DNA from: Xanthomonas cassavae CFBP 4642
GTDB taxonomy: Bacteria > Pseudomonadota > Gammaproteobacteria > Xanthomonadales > Xanthomonadaceae
Assembly: GCF_000454545.1 (NCBI RefSeq)
Contig: NZ_CM002139.1
Coordinates: 3,410,901-3,474,900 of the forward strand
Direction of reading: 5' to 3'
DNA: 64,000 bases
In this document: piece by piece, positions 1 to 9,170 of the stretch
Layout: every line of letters begins with the position of its first letter
How positions within the stretch are numbered: the first letter of the stretch is position 1
Notes under the pieces: model-generated
The model's database searches: none
Told to the model about the DNA's origin: nothing
What the model saw: the letters and a program-made list of their open reading frames with translations, nothing else
Position numbers and translations under genes: made by a program

Positions 1-883
1 GCGAAGCCACGAACGCCTTGCCCAGTGCCGGCGCGCGCGCTGCAAGCGCATGCGGCAACAGATAGACCGGGTTGATGGCGCTCATTTCCGCATACACCGG
101 AATCGGCTCGCGGCGTGCAGAAGCAATCCTGACCAACGCCATGCCGCCGGCGCGCGAGCCGGTGAAACCCACTGCCTTGATGCGTGCATCGGCCACCAGC
201 TGCGCGCCGATCTCGATGCCGGCATCGAACAGCAGCGAGAACACGCCTTCGGGTAAACCGCACTGCGCCACCGCCGCCTGGATTGCGCGGCCCACCAGTT
301 CGGACGTGCCCGGATGGGCGCCATGCGCTTTCACCACGACCGGGCAGCCGGCCGCCAGGGCGGAGGCGGTATCGCCACCGGCCACCGAAAACGCCAGCGG
401 GAAGTTGCTGGCACCGAGCACCGCCACCGGCCCCAGTGCGATATGGCGCTGGCGCAGATCCGCACGCGGCAGCGGCGTGCGCTGCGGCATGGCGGGGTCG
501 ATGCGCGCCTGCAGCCAGCTGCCTTCGCGCACCACGTTGGCGAACAGCCGCAGCTGGCCCACGGTGCGTCCGCGCTCGCCTTCCAGCCGTGCACGCGGCA
601 GAGCGCTTTCGCGCATGGCGCGTTCGATCAGCGCATCGCCCAGTGCCAGGATCTGCTCGGCGATGGTCTCCAGAAAGCCGGCGCGCACTTCCAGCGAGGT
701 GTCGCGATAGGAATCGAACGCGGCGTGCGCCAGCGCGCACGCCTGTTCCAGATCCTGTGCGCTGGCCGAGGCGAACACCGGCTGCAGCGCTTGGCCACTG
801 GCGGCATCCAGCCCCTGAAACACCGCACCGACGCCGGGCACGCTGCGCTGGCCGATCAACGATTCACCCTGGATGGCATGCAT
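1..883 (-). CDS. alpha-ketoglutarate semialdehyde dehydrogenase, N-terminal part (runs off left edge)
   Basis: Aldehyde dehydrogenase superfamily; NAD(P)-dependent oxidation of 2,5-dioxopentanoate to 2-oxoglutarate, the last step of D-glucarate/D-galactarate breakdown in the cytoplasm. About 294 N-terminal residues are present. The cofactor-binding landmarks [12 protein letters not shown] and GFTGSRAGG are readable, as is the AEMSAINP stretch that holds the general-base Glu; the catalytic Cys lies beyond the edge. The ATG at 883 overlaps the TGA of kdgD by one base (TGATG), so the two are translationally coupled. The family call is firm; the exact substrate is inferred from the kdgD neighbour. 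Confidence 0.85.
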   Translation of the reverse strand, partial: MHAIQGESLIGQRSVPGVGAVFQGLDAASGQALQPVFASASAQDLEQACALAHAAFDSYRDTSLEVRAGFLETIAEQILALGDALIERAMRESALPRARLEGERGRTVGQLRLFANVVREGSWLQARIDPAMPQRTPLPRADLRQRHIALGPVAVLGASNFPLAFSVAGGDTASALAAGCPVVVKAHGAHPGTSELVGRAIQAAVAQCGLPEGVFSLLFDAGIEIGAQLVADARIKAVGFTGSRAGGMALVRIASARREPIPVYAEMSAINPVYLLPHALAARAPALGKAFVAS

Positions 884-1800
884 CAGCGGCGTCCTCCGAT
901 CAATTGCCTGAGCTGGGCGAATTCGTCCTCGTTGAGGTCGGCCAACGGCGTACGCACCGGGCCGGCCGGGCGGCCCACCGCGCGCATGCCGGCCTTGACG
1001 ATGGACACCGCATAGCCAGCGCGGCGATTGCGCAGCACCGTGTACGGCAGCACGAAATCGTTGAGCTCGCGGTAGATGGTGACGTGGTCGCGCGCGCGCA
1101 CCGCCGCATAGAACGCCAGCGCCCACTCGGGAAGGAAATTGAAGATGGCCGACGAATAGGTGGTAACGCCCATTTCCAGATACGGCAGCGCGAAGGTTTC
1201 GGCCGTGGGCAAGCCGCCCACGTACAGCAACCGGTCGCCCAGCCGCGCATAGATGCGGGTCATGCGATCCACATCGCCGATGCCATCCTTGTAGCCCACC
1301 AGGTTGGGGCAGCGTTCGGCCACGCGCGCCAGGGTCACATCGTCGAGCTTGGCATTGGCGCGGCCGTAGACGATCACGCCGAGCTTAGTTGCCTTGCAGA
1401 CGCGTTCGACATGGTCTGCCACGCCCTCGGCATCGCACTCGGTCAGGTACGGCGGAAACAGCAGGATGCCGTCGGCGTCGTTGCGTTCGGCGGCCTGCGC
1501 CATCTCGATGGCGATCGCGGTGCCGTAGCCGGCCGGCGCAATCACCGGCATGCGCCCGGCGGTCTGGGTCACCGCGGCACGCACGGCGCGGTTGACCTCG
1601 TCCAGGCTCAGCGAAAACAGCTCGCCGGTGCCGCCGGCAGCAAACAGCCCGGCTGCCGGATGCGAGGACAACCAGTCCAGGTTGGTGCGATAGGCCGGTT
1701 CGTCGAACGCCAGTTCGGCATCGAAATGGGTGACCGGAAACGACAGCAACCCGGCGCCAAGCGCCTGGGCCATTTCGGACGGGGTGTAGCTGCTGCTCAT
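883..1800 (-). CDS. kdgD: 5-dehydro-4-deoxyglucarate dehydratase
   Basis: Class I Schiff-base aldolase-fold (DapA/NanA superfamily) enzyme that dehydrates and decarboxylates 5-keto-4-deoxyglucarate to 2,5-dioxopentanoate, the substrate of the dehydrogenase encoded next. 305 residues, the usual length. Visible: GGTGE at 56-60, the catalytic Tyr in VIVYGR (about 145) and the Schiff-base Lys in GYKDG (about 171). I chose the ATG at 1800 over an upstream in-frame start because AGGAG lies about nine bases before it. First gene of a two-gene glucarate operon, divergent from a LysR regulator. Confidence 0.92.
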   Translation of the reverse strand: MSSSYTPSEMAQALGAGLLSFPVTHFDAELAFDEPAYRTNLDWLSSHPAAGLFAAGGTGELFSLSLDEVNRAVRAAVTQTAGRMPVIAPAGYGTAIAIEMAQAAERNDADGILLFPPYLTECDAEGVADHVERVCKATKLGVIVYGRANAKLDDVTLARVAERCPNLVGYKDGIGDVDRMTRIYARLGDRLLYVGGLPTAETFALPYLEMGVTTYSSAIFNFLPEWALAFYAAVRARDHVTIYRELNDFVLPYTVLRNRRAGYAVSIVKAGMRAVGRPAGPVRTPLADLNEDEFAQLRQLIGGRR

Positions 1801-1873
1801 CGGACAAACGCTCCTAGGCGGGGGATGGGCTGATCCTAGGAACGCAGATCGTTGCTGGTCCAAACCAAATTAC

Positions 1874-1887
1874 GTATTGTCTGATAC
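1874..1887. promoter_or_regulatory. possible LysR operator (GTAT-N6-ATAC) between kdgD and the LysR gene
   Basis: Interrupted palindrome GTAT-N6-ATAC in the 295-bp divergent gap (1801-2095), 74 bases upstream of the kdgD start. LysR proteins commonly bind interrupted T/A palindromes in such gaps. No other strong symmetry was seen in the gap. Assignment is inference from position and symmetry only. Confidence 0.3.
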
Positions 1888-2095
1888 ACGAGTTGAATCA
1901 ATCGCGTTATGGATGACGCCAAACCTGTGCAAATGGCTGCTTTGCAACAGTTTTCTGCGGCTTGCGTAATTATGGATGCGCGTGCTCGTTGTCGGTGCCT
2001 TGCCGGTGTGCCGCGTATTCATCCGCACACCGCGCGCAAAGATGTTGCACATGCAGCATCGAATTCATCCAAATCGCCCATCGAGAGGCTGCTTT

Positions 2096-2965
2096 ATGGT
2101 CGATCTGCCCCAACTGCGCTGCTTCGTTGCCGTTGCCGACGAGCTGCACTTTCGACGCGCAGCCGAACGCCTCAACATGACCCAACCACCACTCAGCCGG
2201 CAGATTCAGCTGCTGGAGCACAGCGTTGGCACCGCATTGCTGGAGCGCAACAGCCGGCACGTGCGGCTGACCCAGGCCGGGCGCAGCCTGCTGGCCGAGG
2301 CACGCGCGATCCTGCGCATGGCCGAGAACGCCGGCCTGCGTGCACGCCGGATCGGCACCGGCGATGCCGGCAGCGTCTCGGTGGGCTTCACTGCCGGTGC
2401 CAGCTATCACTTCCTGCCCGAGGCCATCGCGCGCTGGCGCAGGCAGGCACCGGATGTGGACCTGCAGCTGAAGGAAATGGTCAGCCTGGCGCAGCTGGAT
2501 GCGCTGGACGCAGGCCGGCTGGATATCGGCCTGCTGCGCCCGCCGATCCAGCGCCCCAGCCTGCACAGCCGCTGCGTGGCGCGTGAGCCGCTGATCGCCG
2601 CGCTTCCCGAAGACGCGCCGCTGGCACGCCGCGACAGCCTGCGCCTGCAGGATTTCGACGGCCAGCCGCTGGTCAACTACGCGCCCGATGAAGCGCGCTA
2701 CTTCTACGATCTGCTGGCGCAGCTGTTCGGCAGCCGCGGCATCGCGCCGCGCTCGGTGCAATACGTCAGCCAGATCCACTCGGTGCTGGCACTGGTGCGC
2801 GGCGGCATGGGCATGGCGCTGGTGCCCGAAGGCGCGAGCGGCCTGCGCTACGCCGGCATCGTGTATCTGCCACTGCGCGACGATGCACCGGCCACGCCGG
2901 TGGAATTGCATCTGGTGTGGAAGCAGGACAACGACAATCCGGCGCTGCGCCGGTTGGTTGCCTGA
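2096..2965 (+). CDS. LysR-family transcriptional regulator, probably of the glucarate operon
   Basis: 289 residues. N-terminal winged helix-turn-helix (about 4-62, with FRRAAERLNMTQPPLSRQI typical of LysR) and a C-terminal periplasmic-binding-protein-like effector domain (about 90-285). The ATG at 2096 follows GAGAGG and opens with the canonical LysR start (MVDLPQLRCF); a 40-residue upstream in-frame extension looks non-coding. Transcribed divergently from kdgD, so the likely role is to sense a glucarate-pathway intermediate and activate kdgD and the dehydrogenase gene. The target is inferred from neighbourhood only. Confidence 0.88.
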   Translation: MVDLPQLRCFVAVADELHFRRAAERLNMTQPPLSRQIQLLEHSVGTALLERNSRHVRLTQAGRSLLAEARAILRMAENAGLRARRIGTGDAGSVSVGFTAGASYHFLPEAIARWRRQAPDVDLQLKEMVSLAQLDALDAGRLDIGLLRPPIQRPSLHSRCVAREPLIAALPEDAPLARRDSLRLQDFDGQPLVNYAPDEARYFYDLLAQLFGSRGIAPRSVQYVSQIHSVLALVRGGMGMALVPEGASGLRYAGIVYLPLRDDAPATPVELHLVWKQDNDNPALRRLVA

Positions 2966-2990
2966 GTGCAGCGCGCAGGGGGCACTCCTC

Positions 2991-5162
2991 CTACTGACGC
3001 CCCACGCTCTGCACCACATGCAGACGGCGCAGCCGGCGCATCACTTCGGCCAGGTGGCGGCGGTCGCGCACCTGGATATTGAAGCGCAGCACCGCGGCAT
3101 TGAAGTCGCGGTCCAGGTAATCCACGCGTTCGATATTGGACTGGCTCTGCGCAATCGCCGCGGCCAGCTGCGCAAGCACGCCGGTGCGGTTTTCCACCTC
3201 GACGATCAAGGCGGTGTCGTAATCGCCACTGACGTTGGAATCCCAGTCGATCGGCACCCAGCGCTCGGGCGACTTGCGCAGCTCGGCCAGGTTCGGGCAG
3301 TCCAGCCGGTGCACCACGATGCCCTTGCCGGCGGTGTGGTAACCCATGATCTCGTCGCCGGGAATCGGCTGGCAACAGTTGGCGAAGCTGATCACGCCGC
3401 GCTCGCTGCCGTCGATCAGGATCTTTTCGTGCGAATGCTTGGAGTGGCCGCCACCGCGCAGTTCGGCGTAGGCCATCAGCGCCTGCGCGGCCTGGGTCGG
3501 CATCCAGTTGCCCAGCGCCACATCGGCCAGCAGCGCTTCCAGGCGCGGGTAACGGTGTTCGTTGAGAAACGCATCCAGCCGGCCCTTGGGCAGACGCTCC
3601 AGCGAGGAGTCCATCGCTTCCAGCGCGCGGTCGAGCATGCGGTGGCCGAGCTGCACGGCGTCTTCGTGTTCGAGTTGCTTGAGCTGGTGGCGGATCGCGG
3701 TGCGCGCCTTGCTGCTGACCACGAACTCCAGCCACTGCGGCTTGGGCGTGGCCGAGCGCGCGGTGATGATTTCCACCGCCTGCCCGCTGACCAGCTTGGT
3801 GCGTAGCGGCACCAGCTTCTTGTCCACCCGAGAGGCCACGGCGCGGTTGCCCACATCGGTATGCACCGCATAGGCGAAATCCAGCGCGGTGGAATTGCGC
3901 GGCAGCGCCAGGATCTTGCCCTTGGGCGTGAACAGGTAGACCTCGTCCGGGAACAGATCCACCTTGACGTTGTCCAGGAACTCCAGCGACGAACCGGCGG
4001 CGCGTTGCGAATCGATCAGTTCCACGATCCAGTCGTGCGCACGACTCTGCGCGCTGTTGGGCGCAGCCGAACCTACCTTGTAGGTCCAGTGCGCCGCCAC
4101 GCCGCGCTCGGCGATCAGGTCCATCTCTTCGGTGCGGATCTGCACCTCGATCGGCGAGCCATACGGCCCGAACAACACCGTGTGCAGCGACTGGTAGCCA
4201 TTGGCCTTCGGGATCGCGATGAAATCGCGGAAGCGCCCGTCCAGCGGCTTGAAGGTGGCATGCACCGCACCCAGTGCGTGGTAGCAGTCGGCCACCGTGC
4301 GCACCACCAGGCGGAAGCCGAACACGTCCATCACCTGGTCGAAGGACTTGTTCTCTTCGTGCATCTTCGAATAGATGCTCCACGGCGTCTTGATGCGGCT
4401 GACCAGGCGGTGCTCCAGACCTTCCTTGGCCAGCCGCTGCGACAGTTGCACCTCCACCTGCGCCATCGATTCGCGCCGCACCACCGGTTGGCTGCGGATA
4501 TGCTTTTCGATGATGGCGTGACGCCAGGGATACAACGCGCGGAAGCCCAGGTTCTGCAGCTCGGACTTGATCAGGCTCATGCCCAGGCGCTGGGCGATGG
4601 GCGCGTAGATCTCCAGCGTTTCGCGCGCGATGCGGCCGCGCGCCTCGGTGCTCTGCGCGCCCAGCGTACGCATGTTGTGCAGGCGGTCGGCCAGCTTGAT
4701 CATGATCACGCGCAGGTCGCGCGACATCGCCAGCAGCATCTTGCGGAAGCTTTCGGCCGCCGCTTCCTGGCGGTCGCGGAACTTGAGCTTGTCCAGCTTG
4801 GTGACGCCATCGACCAGCTCGGCCACCGCTTCACCGAATTCCGACGCCAGCTCTTCGCGGGTCAGCGGGGTGTCTTCGATGGTGTCGTGCAGGATCGCGG
4901 CGATCAGCGACTCCATGTCCAGGCCCAGCTCGGCCAGCACCCCGGCCACGGCCACCGGGTGGGTGATGTAGGGCTCGCCGGACTTGCGGGTCTGGCCGGC
5001 ATGCGCGCTGGCGCCCACTTCCCAGGCACGGCGCAGGATCGGCAGTTGCTCCTTGGGCAGGTAGCTGGCAGCGCGCTCGAAGTGCAGGACGTAGTCGGGA
5101 ATCGCCGGGTCGGAGGACGGGGACGTCGCCACGCTCGCCTGGGCAGTAGGGCCTGGGTTCAT
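2991..5162 (-). CDS. spoT: bifunctional (p)ppGpp synthetase/hydrolase SpoT
   Basis: 723-residue RelA/SpoT homologue that makes and degrades the stringent-response alarmone. Order of parts: HD hydrolase domain with the metal-binding HD pair at 92-93 (LHDTIED) and a second HD-box region (KLADRLHNMRT); synthetase domain about 250-370 (RIKTPWSIYSKM, FGFRLVV, GYQSLHT); TGS domain about 408-468 (DEVYLFTPKGK); helical/zinc-finger region with CCQPIPGD; C-terminal ACT domain about 650-720. The intact hydrolase motif makes this SpoT-type rather than RelA. rpoZ lies directly upstream on the same strand as in many Gammaproteobacteria, but a terminator separates them here. Confidence 0.95.
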   Translation of the reverse strand: MNPGPTAQASVATSPSSDPAIPDYVLHFERAASYLPKEQLPILRRAWEVGASAHAGQTRKSGEPYITHPVAVAGVLAELGLDMESLIAAILHDTIEDTPLTREELASEFGEAVAELVDGVTKLDKLKFRDRQEAAAESFRKMLLAMSRDLRVIMIKLADRLHNMRTLGAQSTEARGRIARETLEIYAPIAQRLGMSLIKSELQNLGFRALYPWRHAIIEKHIRSQPVVRRESMAQVEVQLSQRLAKEGLEHRLVSRIKTPWSIYSKMHEENKSFDQVMDVFGFRLVVRTVADCYHALGAVHATFKPLDGRFRDFIAIPKANGYQSLHTVLFGPYGSPIEVQIRTEEMDLIAERGVAAHWTYKVGSAAPNSAQSRAHDWIVELIDSQRAAGSSLEFLDNVKVDLFPDEVYLFTPKGKILALPRNSTALDFAYAVHTDVGNRAVASRVDKKLVPLRTKLVSGQAVEIITARSATPKPQWLEFVVSSKARTAIRHQLKQLEHEDAVQLGHRMLDRALEAMDSSLERLPKGRLDAFLNEHRYPRLEALLADVALGNWMPTQAAQALMAYAELRGGGHSKHSHEKILIDGSERGVISFANCCQPIPGDEIMGYHTAGKGIVVHRLDCPNLAELRKSPERWVPIDWDSNVSGDYDTALIVEVENRTGVLAQLAAAIAQSQSNIERVDYLDRDFNAAVLRFNIQVRDRRHLAEVMRRLRRLHVVQSVGRQ

Positions 5163-5233
5163 GGCAGAAGACTATGCCAGCGGCGCAATGACGGCAAACG
5201 TTTGCACACCCAGGCGTATGCGAGGCCCGCAAA

Positions 5234-5262
5234 CAAAAACAGCCCGCGGCAAGGCGGGCTGT
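5234..5262 (-). terminator. rho-independent terminator of rpoZ
   Basis: On the minus strand, ACAGCCCGC and GCGGGCTGT form a perfect 9-bp stem (plus-strand arms 5239-5247 and 5254-5262) with a 6-nt loop, followed by a T-rich run (TTTTG). It lies 26 bases past the rpoZ stop and before spoT. Confidence 0.85.
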
Positions 5263-5265
5263 CTG

Positions 5266-5289
5266 GATCGATCGCGAACGCGATCGATC
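5266..5289. repeat. perfect 24-bp palindrome overlapping the rpoZ stop codon
   Basis: Two 11-bp arms (5266-5276 and 5279-5289, GATCGATCGCG and its complement) separated by AA. It covers the last two bases of the rpoZ stop codon and stacks in front of the terminator hairpin, giving two consecutive stem-loops in the 3' end of the mRNA. Function unknown. Confidence 0.7.
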
Positions 5290-5587
5290 AATCGTCGTTC
5301 TTGGACATGTCTTCGTCGGCAACGACTTCGGCAGCGGCCCATTCCAGCGCTTCGCGTTCGGCGCGCTCGCGCTCGGCCTTCTCGACTTCGTCGATCAGCG
5401 CGTTGTCGATCCGGCGTGCGGCGATCTCGCGCAGTGCCATCACGGTGGGCTTGTCGCTGGCGTCGGCGTTCTCGATCAGCGGCTGCACGCCGTTGGCGAG
5501 CTGACGGGCGCGCTTGGATGCCATCATGACCAGCTCGAAACGGTTGTTCACGACTTCCAGGCAATCTTCTACGGTAATGCGGGCCAT
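5288..5587 (-). CDS. rpoZ: DNA-directed RNA polymerase subunit omega
   Basis: 99 residues; small RNA polymerase subunit that helps fold beta-prime and forms part of the ppGpp-binding site. The start [13 protein letters not shown] and the core [16 protein letters not shown] are diagnostic; an acidic, Lys/Glu-rich tail follows. The ATG at 5587 is chosen because the conserved N-terminus begins there, not at an in-frame codon 33 bases upstream. Gene order gmk-rpoZ-spoT is the conserved gammaproteobacterial arrangement. Confidence 0.95.
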   Translation of the reverse strand: MARITVEDCLEVVNNRFELVMMASKRARQLANGVQPLIENADASDKPTVMALREIAARRIDNALIDEVEKAERERAEREALEWAAAEVVADEDMSKNDD

Positions 5588-5713
5588 GCGGGCTCCCGGC
5601 GACCGGCAACGGCCGCGCATCGAATGAGGGAAAGGGGCGGAGTGTACGCCCCGGCCGCCGTCACGGCAACCTTGGCCTATTCAGTTTCCTTTGGAATCAG
5701 GGATTTGAGCCGC

Positions 5714-6325
5714 TCAGTCCAGCAAGGCCCGGATCAACGCCGCATGTCGCTGCTGTTGCGCCTGCCGGCGCAGCCGGCTGGCGGTGAAGATCGCGCACAT
5801 CTCCGAGACCGCGGTGTCGAAGGTCTCGTTGATGATGACGTAATCGAACTCTTCGAAATGCAGCATCTCTTCGCGGGCAGCGGCCAGACGCTGCGCCATC
5901 ACGTCCTCGCTGTCCTGGCCGCGCTTGCGCATGCGCTCGTCCAGCGCCTGGCGCGACGGCGGCAGGATGAACACGCTGACCGCGTCGGGTACCTTCTGGC
6001 GCACCTGGCGCGCGCCCTGCCAGTCGATCTCCAGCAGCACGTCGTGACCGGCGGCCAGCTGCGGCTCCACCGACTGCCGCGCGGTGCCCTTCCAGTCGCC
6101 ATGCACCAGCGCGTATTCGAAGAAGTCGCCCGCTTCGATCATGCCCTGGAACTCGTCGGCGGAGACGAAATGGTAGTGCTCGGCATGCCGTTCGCCCGGC
6201 CGCGGCGCGCGCGAGGTGAACGAGATCGACAAGGCGATCTTGGGATCACGCGCCAGGGTGGCGTTGACGATGCTGCTCTTGCCGGCGCCGGAGGGGGCCG
6301 CAACGATATAGAGGGTGCCGCGCAT
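5714..6325 (-). CDS. gmk: guanylate kinase
   Basis: 203 residues, full length. Phosphorylates GMP to GDP using ATP, feeding GTP and hence ppGpp pools. P-loop APSGAGKS at 10-17; GMP-binding FTSRAPRPGE and the Y-H-F-V segment follow; LLEIDWQGA and the lid region RMRKRGQDS are present. The ATG at 6325 is the first codon of the conserved MRGTLYIVAAPSG start. No convincing Shine-Dalgarno precedes it: the bases just upstream belong to a GGGATTC-type intergenic repeat. An in-frame extension further upstream is non-coding. Confidence 0.95.
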   Translation of the reverse strand: MRGTLYIVAAPSGAGKSSIVNATLARDPKIALSISFTSRAPRPGERHAEHYHFVSADEFQGMIEAGDFFEYALVHGDWKGTARQSVEPQLAAGHDVLLEIDWQGARQVRQKVPDAVSVFILPPSRQALDERMRKRGQDSEDVMAQRLAAAREEMLHFEEFDYVIINETFDTAVSEMCAIFTASRLRRQAQQQRHAALIRALLD

Positions 6326-6332
6326 AAGATCA

Positions 6333-6477
6333 GGGATTCGGAATTGGGGAGTCGGGATTCGCGAACGGACTGCGGACCGGTACCACCGGGGTCGACATGC
6401 TACCGGGATTGAGCGCAGCCCGCAGAGGCGCGGGATTTGCCGTCCACCAATCCCGAATCCCCAATCACACATCCCGG
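6333..6477. repeat. heptad-type intergenic element between yicC and gmk
   Basis: Left arm 6333-6361 is made of GGGATTC/GGAATTG/GGGAGTC-like units; right arm 6447-6475 carries the complementary CCAATCCCGAATCCCC units. Together they form an imperfect inverted repeat filling the 152-bp gap from the gmk start to the yicC stop. The same unit type occurs at 19860, 28459 and 37862-37981. Confidence 0.65.
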
Positions 6478-7338
6478 CTACTCGATGTTCTGCACCTGCT
6501 CGCGGATCTGGTCGATCAGCACCTTCAGATCCACCGCGGCGTTGGAGGTACGGCTGTCCACCGACTTGGAGCCGAGCGTGTTGGCCTCGCGGTTGAATTC
6601 CTGCAGCAGGAAATCCAGGCGGCGGCCCACCGGTTCGCGCTGCCTGAGGACGCGGCGGATCTCGCCGATATGGCTGGACAGCCGGTCCAGTTCCTCGTCC
6701 ACATCGAGTTTCTGCAGCCACAGCACCAGTTCCTGCTCCGCGCGACCCGGATCCACCGGATGCGGCAGGTCGGCCAGGCGTGCGGCCAGCTTGGCGCGCT
6801 GGCCTTCGCGGATCGCCGGGATCAGGCTGCGCACCTGCGCGGCAATGCGTTCGATCGCATCCACCCGCTCGCCGATCGCCTCGGCCAGCTTGGCGCCCTC
6901 ACGCTCGCGTGCGCCCACGAAGCTGTCCACCACTTCGTCCAGCAGCGCCAGCGCCTGCGCCTGCAGGGCCGGCGCATCCACGTCCTGCACCTGCAGCACG
7001 CCGGGCAGTTGCAGCAACTCGGTGAAGCCCACCTGCAACCTGGGAAAGCTCGCATCCAGCCGAGTGGCGAGCGCGCCGAGTTCCTGCAGCAGCGCTTCGT
7101 TCACCGCCAGGCTCTGCGCATGCTCCGGCGCGCGCAGGCGCAGCGTCAGGTCCAGCTTGCCGCGGCTGTTCCTGGCCGCCACGCGTTCGCGCAGCAACGG
7201 CTCCAGCGCACGCAATTCCTCCGGCAGGCGGATGCCGACCTCCAGAAACCGGTGGTTGACCGAGCGCAGCTCGCAGCCCAGCGTCCCCCAGGGCGTGATG
7301 CGTTCGCCGCCGGCGAATGCGGTCATGCTTCGGATCAT
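6478..7338 (-). CDS. YicC family endoribonuclease-like protein
   Basis: 286 residues, normal for the YicC/YloC family (YicC N-terminal plus DUF1732 C-terminal domains). The start MIRSMTAFAG, RSVNHRFLE in the middle of the N domain, and the C-terminal GRRLDFLLQEFNREANTLGSK are family signatures. E. coli YicC has been linked to RNA decay; the role here is inferred from that. Divergent from rph (a 3' exoribonuclease) across 105 bp, a pairing seen in many bacteria. The ATG at 7338 fits the conserved N-terminus; in-frame sequence upstream lies antisense to rph and is not coding. Confidence 0.92.
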   Translation of the reverse strand: MIRSMTAFAGGERITPWGTLGCELRSVNHRFLEVGIRLPEELRALEPLLRERVAARNSRGKLDLTLRLRAPEHAQSLAVNEALLQELGALATRLDASFPRLQVGFTELLQLPGVLQVQDVDAPALQAQALALLDEVVDSFVGAREREGAKLAEAIGERVDAIERIAAQVRSLIPAIREGQRAKLAARLADLPHPVDPGRAEQELVLWLQKLDVDEELDRLSSHIGEIRRVLRQREPVGRRLDFLLQEFNREANTLGSKSVDSRTSNAAVDLKVLIDQIREQVQNIE

Positions 7339-7443
7339 CGTCAGTCCCGTGCCATCAAAGCGCGAATGGTACTCTAGCCGCCCGCGCTGGCTGACCGCCC
7401 GCCACGCGCCGACAGACCACCTCCCGACTTCCGGATCCATCGC

Positions 7444-8169
7444 ATGACCTTTTCCCGTCCCAGCGGCCGCATGGCCGATCAGCTGCGCCCGGTGCGCATC
7501 GAACGCTCCTTCACCCGCCATGCCGAAGGCTCGGTGCTGGTGAGCTTCGGCGACACCCGCGTGCTGTGCACCGCCAGCGTGGACAGCCGCGTGCCGAACT
7601 TCCTGCGCGGCAAGGGCGAAGGCTGGGTCACCGCCGAGTACGGCATGCTGCCGCGCTCCACCCACACCCGTTCCGACCGCGAGGCCGCGCGCGGCAAGCA
7701 GGGCGGGCGCACGCTGGAAATCCAGCGCCTGATCGGCCGCGCATTGCGCGCCTGCGTGGATCGCAATGCCCTGGGCGAGCGCACCATCACCCTGGACTGC
7801 GACGTGTTGCAGGCCGATGGCGGCACCCGCACCGCCGCCATCACCGGTGCCTACGTGGCACTGGCCGATGCGGTGAACCTGCTGCTCAAGCGTGGCGACA
7901 TCAAGAAGCACCCGCTGATCGGTGCGGTGGCGGCGGTGTCGGTCGGCATCTACCGCGGCGCACCCGTACTGGATCTGGACTACCCCGAAGACAGCGACTG
8001 CGATACCGACATGAATGTGGTGATGAACGATGGCGGCGGCTTCATCGAGCTGCAGGGCACCGCCGAAGGCCACGCTTTCCGCCGCGAGGAACTCGATGCG
8101 CTGCTGTCGCTGGCCGAAAAAGGCGTGAGCGAGCTATTCGCGCTGCAACGCGCCGCGCTGGCCGGATGA
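7444..8169 (+). CDS. rph: ribonuclease PH (tRNA nucleotidyltransferase)
   Basis: 241 residues. Phosphorolytic 3'-to-5' exoribonuclease that trims tRNA and other stable RNA precursors; works as a hexamer. Family landmarks: [11 protein letters not shown] start, [24 protein letters not shown] (phosphate/RNA-binding arginines), [11 protein letters not shown] around 126-136 and the acidic [15 protein letters not shown] segment around 177-191. The TGA overlaps the ATG of the next gene (ATGA at 8166). First gene of an rph-VOC-rdgB run. The chain is not truncated, unlike E. coli K-12 rph. Confidence 0.96.
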   Translation: MTFSRPSGRMADQLRPVRIERSFTRHAEGSVLVSFGDTRVLCTASVDSRVPNFLRGKGEGWVTAEYGMLPRSTHTRSDREAARGKQGGRTLEIQRLIGRALRACVDRNALGERTITLDCDVLQADGGTRTAAITGAYVALADAVNLLLKRGDIKKHPLIGAVAAVSVGIYRGAPVLDLDYPEDSDCDTDMNVVMNDGGGFIELQGTAEGHAFRREELDALLSLAEKGVSELFALQRAALAG

Positions 8170-8558
8170 AGCGGCGCATCGCCCTGACCACGCTGCTGGT
8201 CGCCGATTACGACGCGGCTATCGCCTGGTACACCGGCGCATTGGGTTTTCGCGTGATCGAAGATCGAGCGCTGGGCGATGGCAAGCGCTGGGTGGTGATC
8301 GGCCCGGGCAGCGCGGACGATGCCGCCCTGCTGCTCGCGCAGCCATCCGATGCCGCGCAGCAGGCGCGCATCGGCGACCAGACCGGCGGACGGGTGGATC
8401 ACTTCCTCTACACCGACGACTTTTGGCGCGACCATGCGGCGATGCAGGCGTATGGCGTGCAATTCCTGGAACCCCCGCGCCAGGAGCCGTATGGAACGGT
8501 CGCGGTGTTCCGCGACCTGTACGGCACCCGGTGGGATCTGCTGGAGCCCAAGCGATGA
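8166..8558 (+). CDS. VOC (glyoxalase/bleomycin-resistance) family protein
   Basis: 130 residues; one vicinal-oxygen-chelate module made of two beta-alpha-beta-beta-beta units. Typical landmarks are the [21 protein letters not shown] opening, the central DHFLYTDDF strand and the closing [14 protein letters not shown]. Candidate metal ligands are His and Glu residues in these strands, but substrate cannot be deduced. ATGA overlaps couple it to rph upstream and to rdgB downstream, so it is co-translated with an RNA-processing enzyme and a nucleotide-pool sanitiser. Confidence 0.88.
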   Translation: MKRRIALTTLLVADYDAAIAWYTGALGFRVIEDRALGDGKRWVVIGPGSADDAALLLAQPSDAAQQARIGDQTGGRVDHFLYTDDFWRDHAAMQAYGVQFLEPPRQEPYGTVAVFRDLYGTRWDLLEPKR

Positions 8559-9154
8559 AACAACTGGTATTGGCCAGCGGCAACGCCGGCAAGCTGGACG
8601 AACTGCGCGCCATGCTGGCCGACCTGCCGCTGCGCATCGTGGCGCAGGGCGAGCTGGGCGTGGACGACGTGCCGGAAACCGGCCTGACCTTCGTCGAGAA
8701 TGCCTTGATCAAGGCCCGCCACGCCAGCGCGGTGACCGGCCTGCCGGCACTGGCCGACGACTCGGGCCTGATCGTCGATGCGCTCGGCGGCGCGCCCGGC
8801 CTGTACAGCGCCCGCTATGCCGGCAGCCCGACCGATGCGCAGGCCAACACCGCCAAGCTGCTCGACGCTATGCGCGCCGTGCCGGCCGAGCGCCGCAGCG
8901 CGCGGTTTTACGCGGTGATCGTGCTGCTGCGTCACCCGGAAGATCCGCAACCGCTGATCGCCGAAGGCAGCTGGGAAGGCGTCATCACCACTGCACCGCG
9001 TGGTGATGGCGGCTTCGGCTACAACCCGGTGTTCCTGGACCCGGTGCATGGCCTGACCGCAGCAGAAATGGACAGCGATCTGAAGAATCGCCTGAGCCAT
9101 CGCGCAGTGGCGCTGGCCACGCTGCAGCACAAGCTGCACGCCCTGTCGCTGTGA
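8555..9154 (+). CDS. rdgB: dITP/XTP pyrophosphatase (non-canonical purine NTPase)
   Basis: 199 residues, HAM1/RdgB family. Hydrolyses dITP, ITP and XTP to monophosphates and pyrophosphate, keeping deaminated purines out of nucleic acid. Signature pieces: [11 protein letters not shown] (substrate-binding SxNxxK) at the start, [28 protein letters not shown] (catalytic acidic pair) and [11 protein letters not shown]. The ATG at 8555 overlaps the VOC stop (ATGA). Co-directional with hemW 16 bp downstream, as in many proteobacteria. Confidence 0.95.
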   Translation: MKQLVLASGNAGKLDELRAMLADLPLRIVAQGELGVDDVPETGLTFVENALIKARHASAVTGLPALADDSGLIVDALGGAPGLYSARYAGSPTDAQANTAKLLDAMRAVPAERRSARFYAVIVLLRHPEDPQPLIAEGSWEGVITTAPRGDGGFGYNPVFLDPVHGLTAAEMDSDLKNRLSHRAVALATLQHKLHALSL

Positions 9155-9170
9155 ACCATGGCCTGACGCA

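Noticed and set aside
184..1833. A 549-codon open frame antisense to kdgD and the dehydrogenase gene
   Set aside because: GC-rich DNA gives long antisense frames by chance; the composition is Arg/His/Ala-rich and has no domain, while the minus-strand genes are clearly real.
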